Positions 6,152 to 6,887 of a DNA stretch of 6,887 nt are shown here, piece by piece. Numbering within the stretch: the first letter of the stretch is position 1; the number at the start of each line of letters is the position of its first letter. The position numbers were made by a program, and so were the translations under genes. Source of the DNA: Sulfitobacter sp. (GTDB lineage: Bacteria; Pseudomonadota; Alphaproteobacteria; Rhodobacterales; Rhodobacteraceae); the NCBI GenBank assembly GCA_024636395.1, contig JAGXHD010000035.1, positions 1 through 6,887 on the forward strand. The letters are read 5' to 3'. The notes beneath the pieces were generated by a model, which saw only the letters and a list, made by a program, of their open reading frames with translations, made no database searches and was not told the DNA's origin.

Positions 6152-6337
6152 TCAGACGCGTGCGGTGTTGCCGCGTGGACCAGCGATCAACCAGATGATA
6201 AAGCCCACGACCGGCAGCAAAACGATAAGCAGTGCCCAAAGAATTTTCGCGATGCCCGAAGCGCGGGAAGAAAAGACCTGAAAAATCGCATATATATCTG
6301 CGACCAGTACCAGTGCTCCGAATAGGCCATATTCCAT
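6152..6337 (-). CDS. small PLDc_N-type (phospholipase D nuclease N-terminal domain) membrane protein, 61 aa
   Basis: A 61-residue protein with two hydrophobic helices, about residues 5-21 and 32-52, linked by a short polar turn containing Ser, Arg and Lys. The second helix has the PLDc_N signature: a Trp (W34), then LLPVVGFIIWLIAGPRG, matching the family pattern W...lPv.G...y...G. In cardiolipin synthases this segment anchors the enzyme to the inner membrane; here it stands alone without HKD nuclease domains, as many short bacterial proteins do, and its role is unknown. The ATG at 6337 is supported by TTGGAG 7 nt upstream on this strand. It has its own terminator at 6103-6130 and is divergent from the NYN RNase gene, so it is probably monocistronic. 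Confidence 0.8.
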   Translation of the reverse strand: MEYGLFGALVLVADIYAIFQVFSSRASGIAKILWALLIVLLPVVGFIIWLIAGPRGNTARV

Positions 6338-6406
6338 TGTATTTCTCCAAGTGGTGACATGTTTTCTTGGTATTCAACGTATGAAGGCGCGGATTGTTCC
6401 GTGAAC

Positions 6407-6410
6407 AGGA
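6407..6410 (+). promoter_or_regulatory. ribosome-binding site deciding the NYN RNase start
   Basis: AGGA at 6407-6410 is 5 nt before the ATG at 6416. The upstream in-frame ATG at 6359 has only a weak AAGTGG before it and would overlap the leader of the divergent membrane-protein gene. This favours 6416. Confidence 0.5.
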
Positions 6411-6415
6411 TCGAG

Positions 6416-6817
6416 ATGGATGAAGCTGAAATTCTTATCGATGGCTCAAATGTGGTTTTCTGGCGTGCGGGGCAGCTCGACAGGGAGGTGCCGATGATGG
6501 TTGTCCGGGCGCTGATCTCGCGGCGGTTTTCGCCAGTGATTATCTTTGATCATAGCATCCACCGCCATTTGGGAGAGGCCGCCTTGAATGCGCTGGGCGC
6601 CTTGGCGCGGGTAAATGTGGCGCCGCGCGGGATACCGGCGGATAAACTGTTATTAGAAGCCTGTGATCGGGGGCGGCTCCAAATTGTCAGCGGGGACCGC
6701 TTTTCGGAATGGCGGCCTACGCATCCGCAGTTACGCCGGGAGTGGCTGGTCACCGGGCATATCGGGAAAGGCGGGCGGGTGAGCTTTTCAAAAAAGCTCA
6801 GACCCGCGCCTGTTTGA
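6416..6817 (+). CDS. NYN/PIN-like ribonuclease (Zc3h12a-type), about 133 aa
   Basis: A small single-domain protein resembling the Zc3h12a-like NYN nucleases, metal-dependent endoribonucleases of the PIN-like fold. Counting from the ATG at 6416, the first acidic residue is D9 in ILIDGSNVVFW, the hallmark opening strand. Further acids fall at the expected places: D45 in IIFDHS, D76 in PADKLLLEA, and D94 in IVSGDRFSEW. These four would form the metal-binding cluster. The Lys/Arg-rich C-terminus may help RNA binding (inference). The reading frame stays open upstream to an ATG at 6359, giving 152 residues, but those 19 extra residues show no family feature. No antitoxin-like partner is adjacent, so a toxin-antitoxin role is not supported; a housekeeping role in RNA processing is likelier. 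It is divergent from the PLDc_N-type gene. Confidence 0.78.
   Translation: MDEAEILIDGSNVVFWRAGQLDREVPMMVVRALISRRFSPVIIFDHSIHRHLGEAALNALGALARVNVAPRGIPADKLLLEACDRGRLQIVSGDRFSEWRPTHPQLRREWLVTGHIGKGGRVSFSKKLRPAPV
6780..6800. repeat. perfect 9-bp inverted repeat at the 3' end of the NYN RNase gene
   Basis: TGAGCTTTT (6780-6788) and AAAAGCTCA (6792-6800) are perfect reverse complements with a 3-nt loop. It lies within the coding region, 15 nt before the stop codon. Neither strand has a T-tract after the stem, so it is not a standard intrinsic terminator. It lies 32 bp downstream of the minus-strand stop at 6832, so it could protect the 3' end of either converging transcript. Confidence 0.45.
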
Positions 6818-6831
6818 GCCAACCGCCCCCT

Positions 6832-6887
6832 TTAGCGCCCGCGCCGTTTGACGCCGCCACGCATGCCGCCGCGACCCATGGTGCTGC
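6832..6887 (-). CDS. C-terminal fragment of an unidentified minus-strand gene with an RGG-rich tail
   Basis: Reading the minus strand in from the right edge gives Ser-Thr then MGRGGMRGGVKRRGR and a TAA at 6834-6832. The stop lies 14 bp from the stop of the convergent NYN RNase gene, typical of the spacing in this window. Basic Gly/Arg-rich tails occur on RNA helicases, SRP components and other RNA-binding proteins, but 18 codons are too few to name a family. Other minus-strand frames are also open here because of the high GC, so the frame choice is tentative. Confidence 0.4.
   Translation of the reverse strand, partial: STMGRGGMRGGVKRRGR

Noticed and set aside
6359..6817. NYN RNase and the neighbouring small membrane protein as a toxin-antitoxin or defence pair
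   Set aside because: The two genes are divergent with separate signals, the small protein has a membrane PLDc_N pattern and not an antitoxin fold, and both look like ordinary conserved genes.

Overview
This window looks like ordinary chromosome from a marine alphaproteobacterium of the Rhodobacterales (Roseobacter type). The support is moderately high GC, short intergenic gaps, a class I (archaeal-type) lysyl-tRNA synthetase of the kind alphaproteobacteria use, and several proteins that match families I know mainly from Rhodobacteraceae: a DUF4864 protein, a roughly 760-residue pectate-lyase-fold protein without signal peptide, and a small NYN-type RNase. I see no transposase, integrase, tRNA, rRNA or CRISPR array.

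Layout. At the left edge is the 3' end of a D-Ala-D-Ala carboxypeptidase (dacB, PBP4 type) on +. It converges, with only 4 bp between stop codons, on a 140-residue TerB-like protein on -. That gene is divergent from lysK (+, 892-2472). After lysK, a strong 15-bp inverted repeat leads into a small secreted DUF4864 protein (2531-2935), and the repeat's right arm overlaps that gene's Shine-Dalgarno sequence. Next is a 759-residue beta-helix protein (3049-5328). A weak hairpin separates it from a convergent gene for a probable outer-membrane beta-barrel protein (5365-6033, -). A clear minus-strand intrinsic terminator (6103-6130) ends a 61-residue PLDc_N-type two-helix membrane protein (6152-6337, -). 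This is divergent from a NYN/Zc3h12a-like RNase (start probably 6416, end 6817, +). The last 56 bases probably hold the C-terminal tail of another minus-strand gene with an RGG-rich end.

The genes do not form one pathway. They are short core units (cell wall, translation, envelope, RNA turnover) side by side. The most distinctive gene is the beta-helix protein. Its lack of a secretion signal, nine cysteines and beta-helix ladder resemble phage or gene-transfer-agent spike fibres more than a secreted polysaccharidase, and I propose it as a homologue of a GTA head-spike protein lying away from a structural cluster. The best unexplained DNA structure is the hairpin over the DUF4864 ribosome-binding site. 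I found no convincing evidence of a wholly new multi-gene system.
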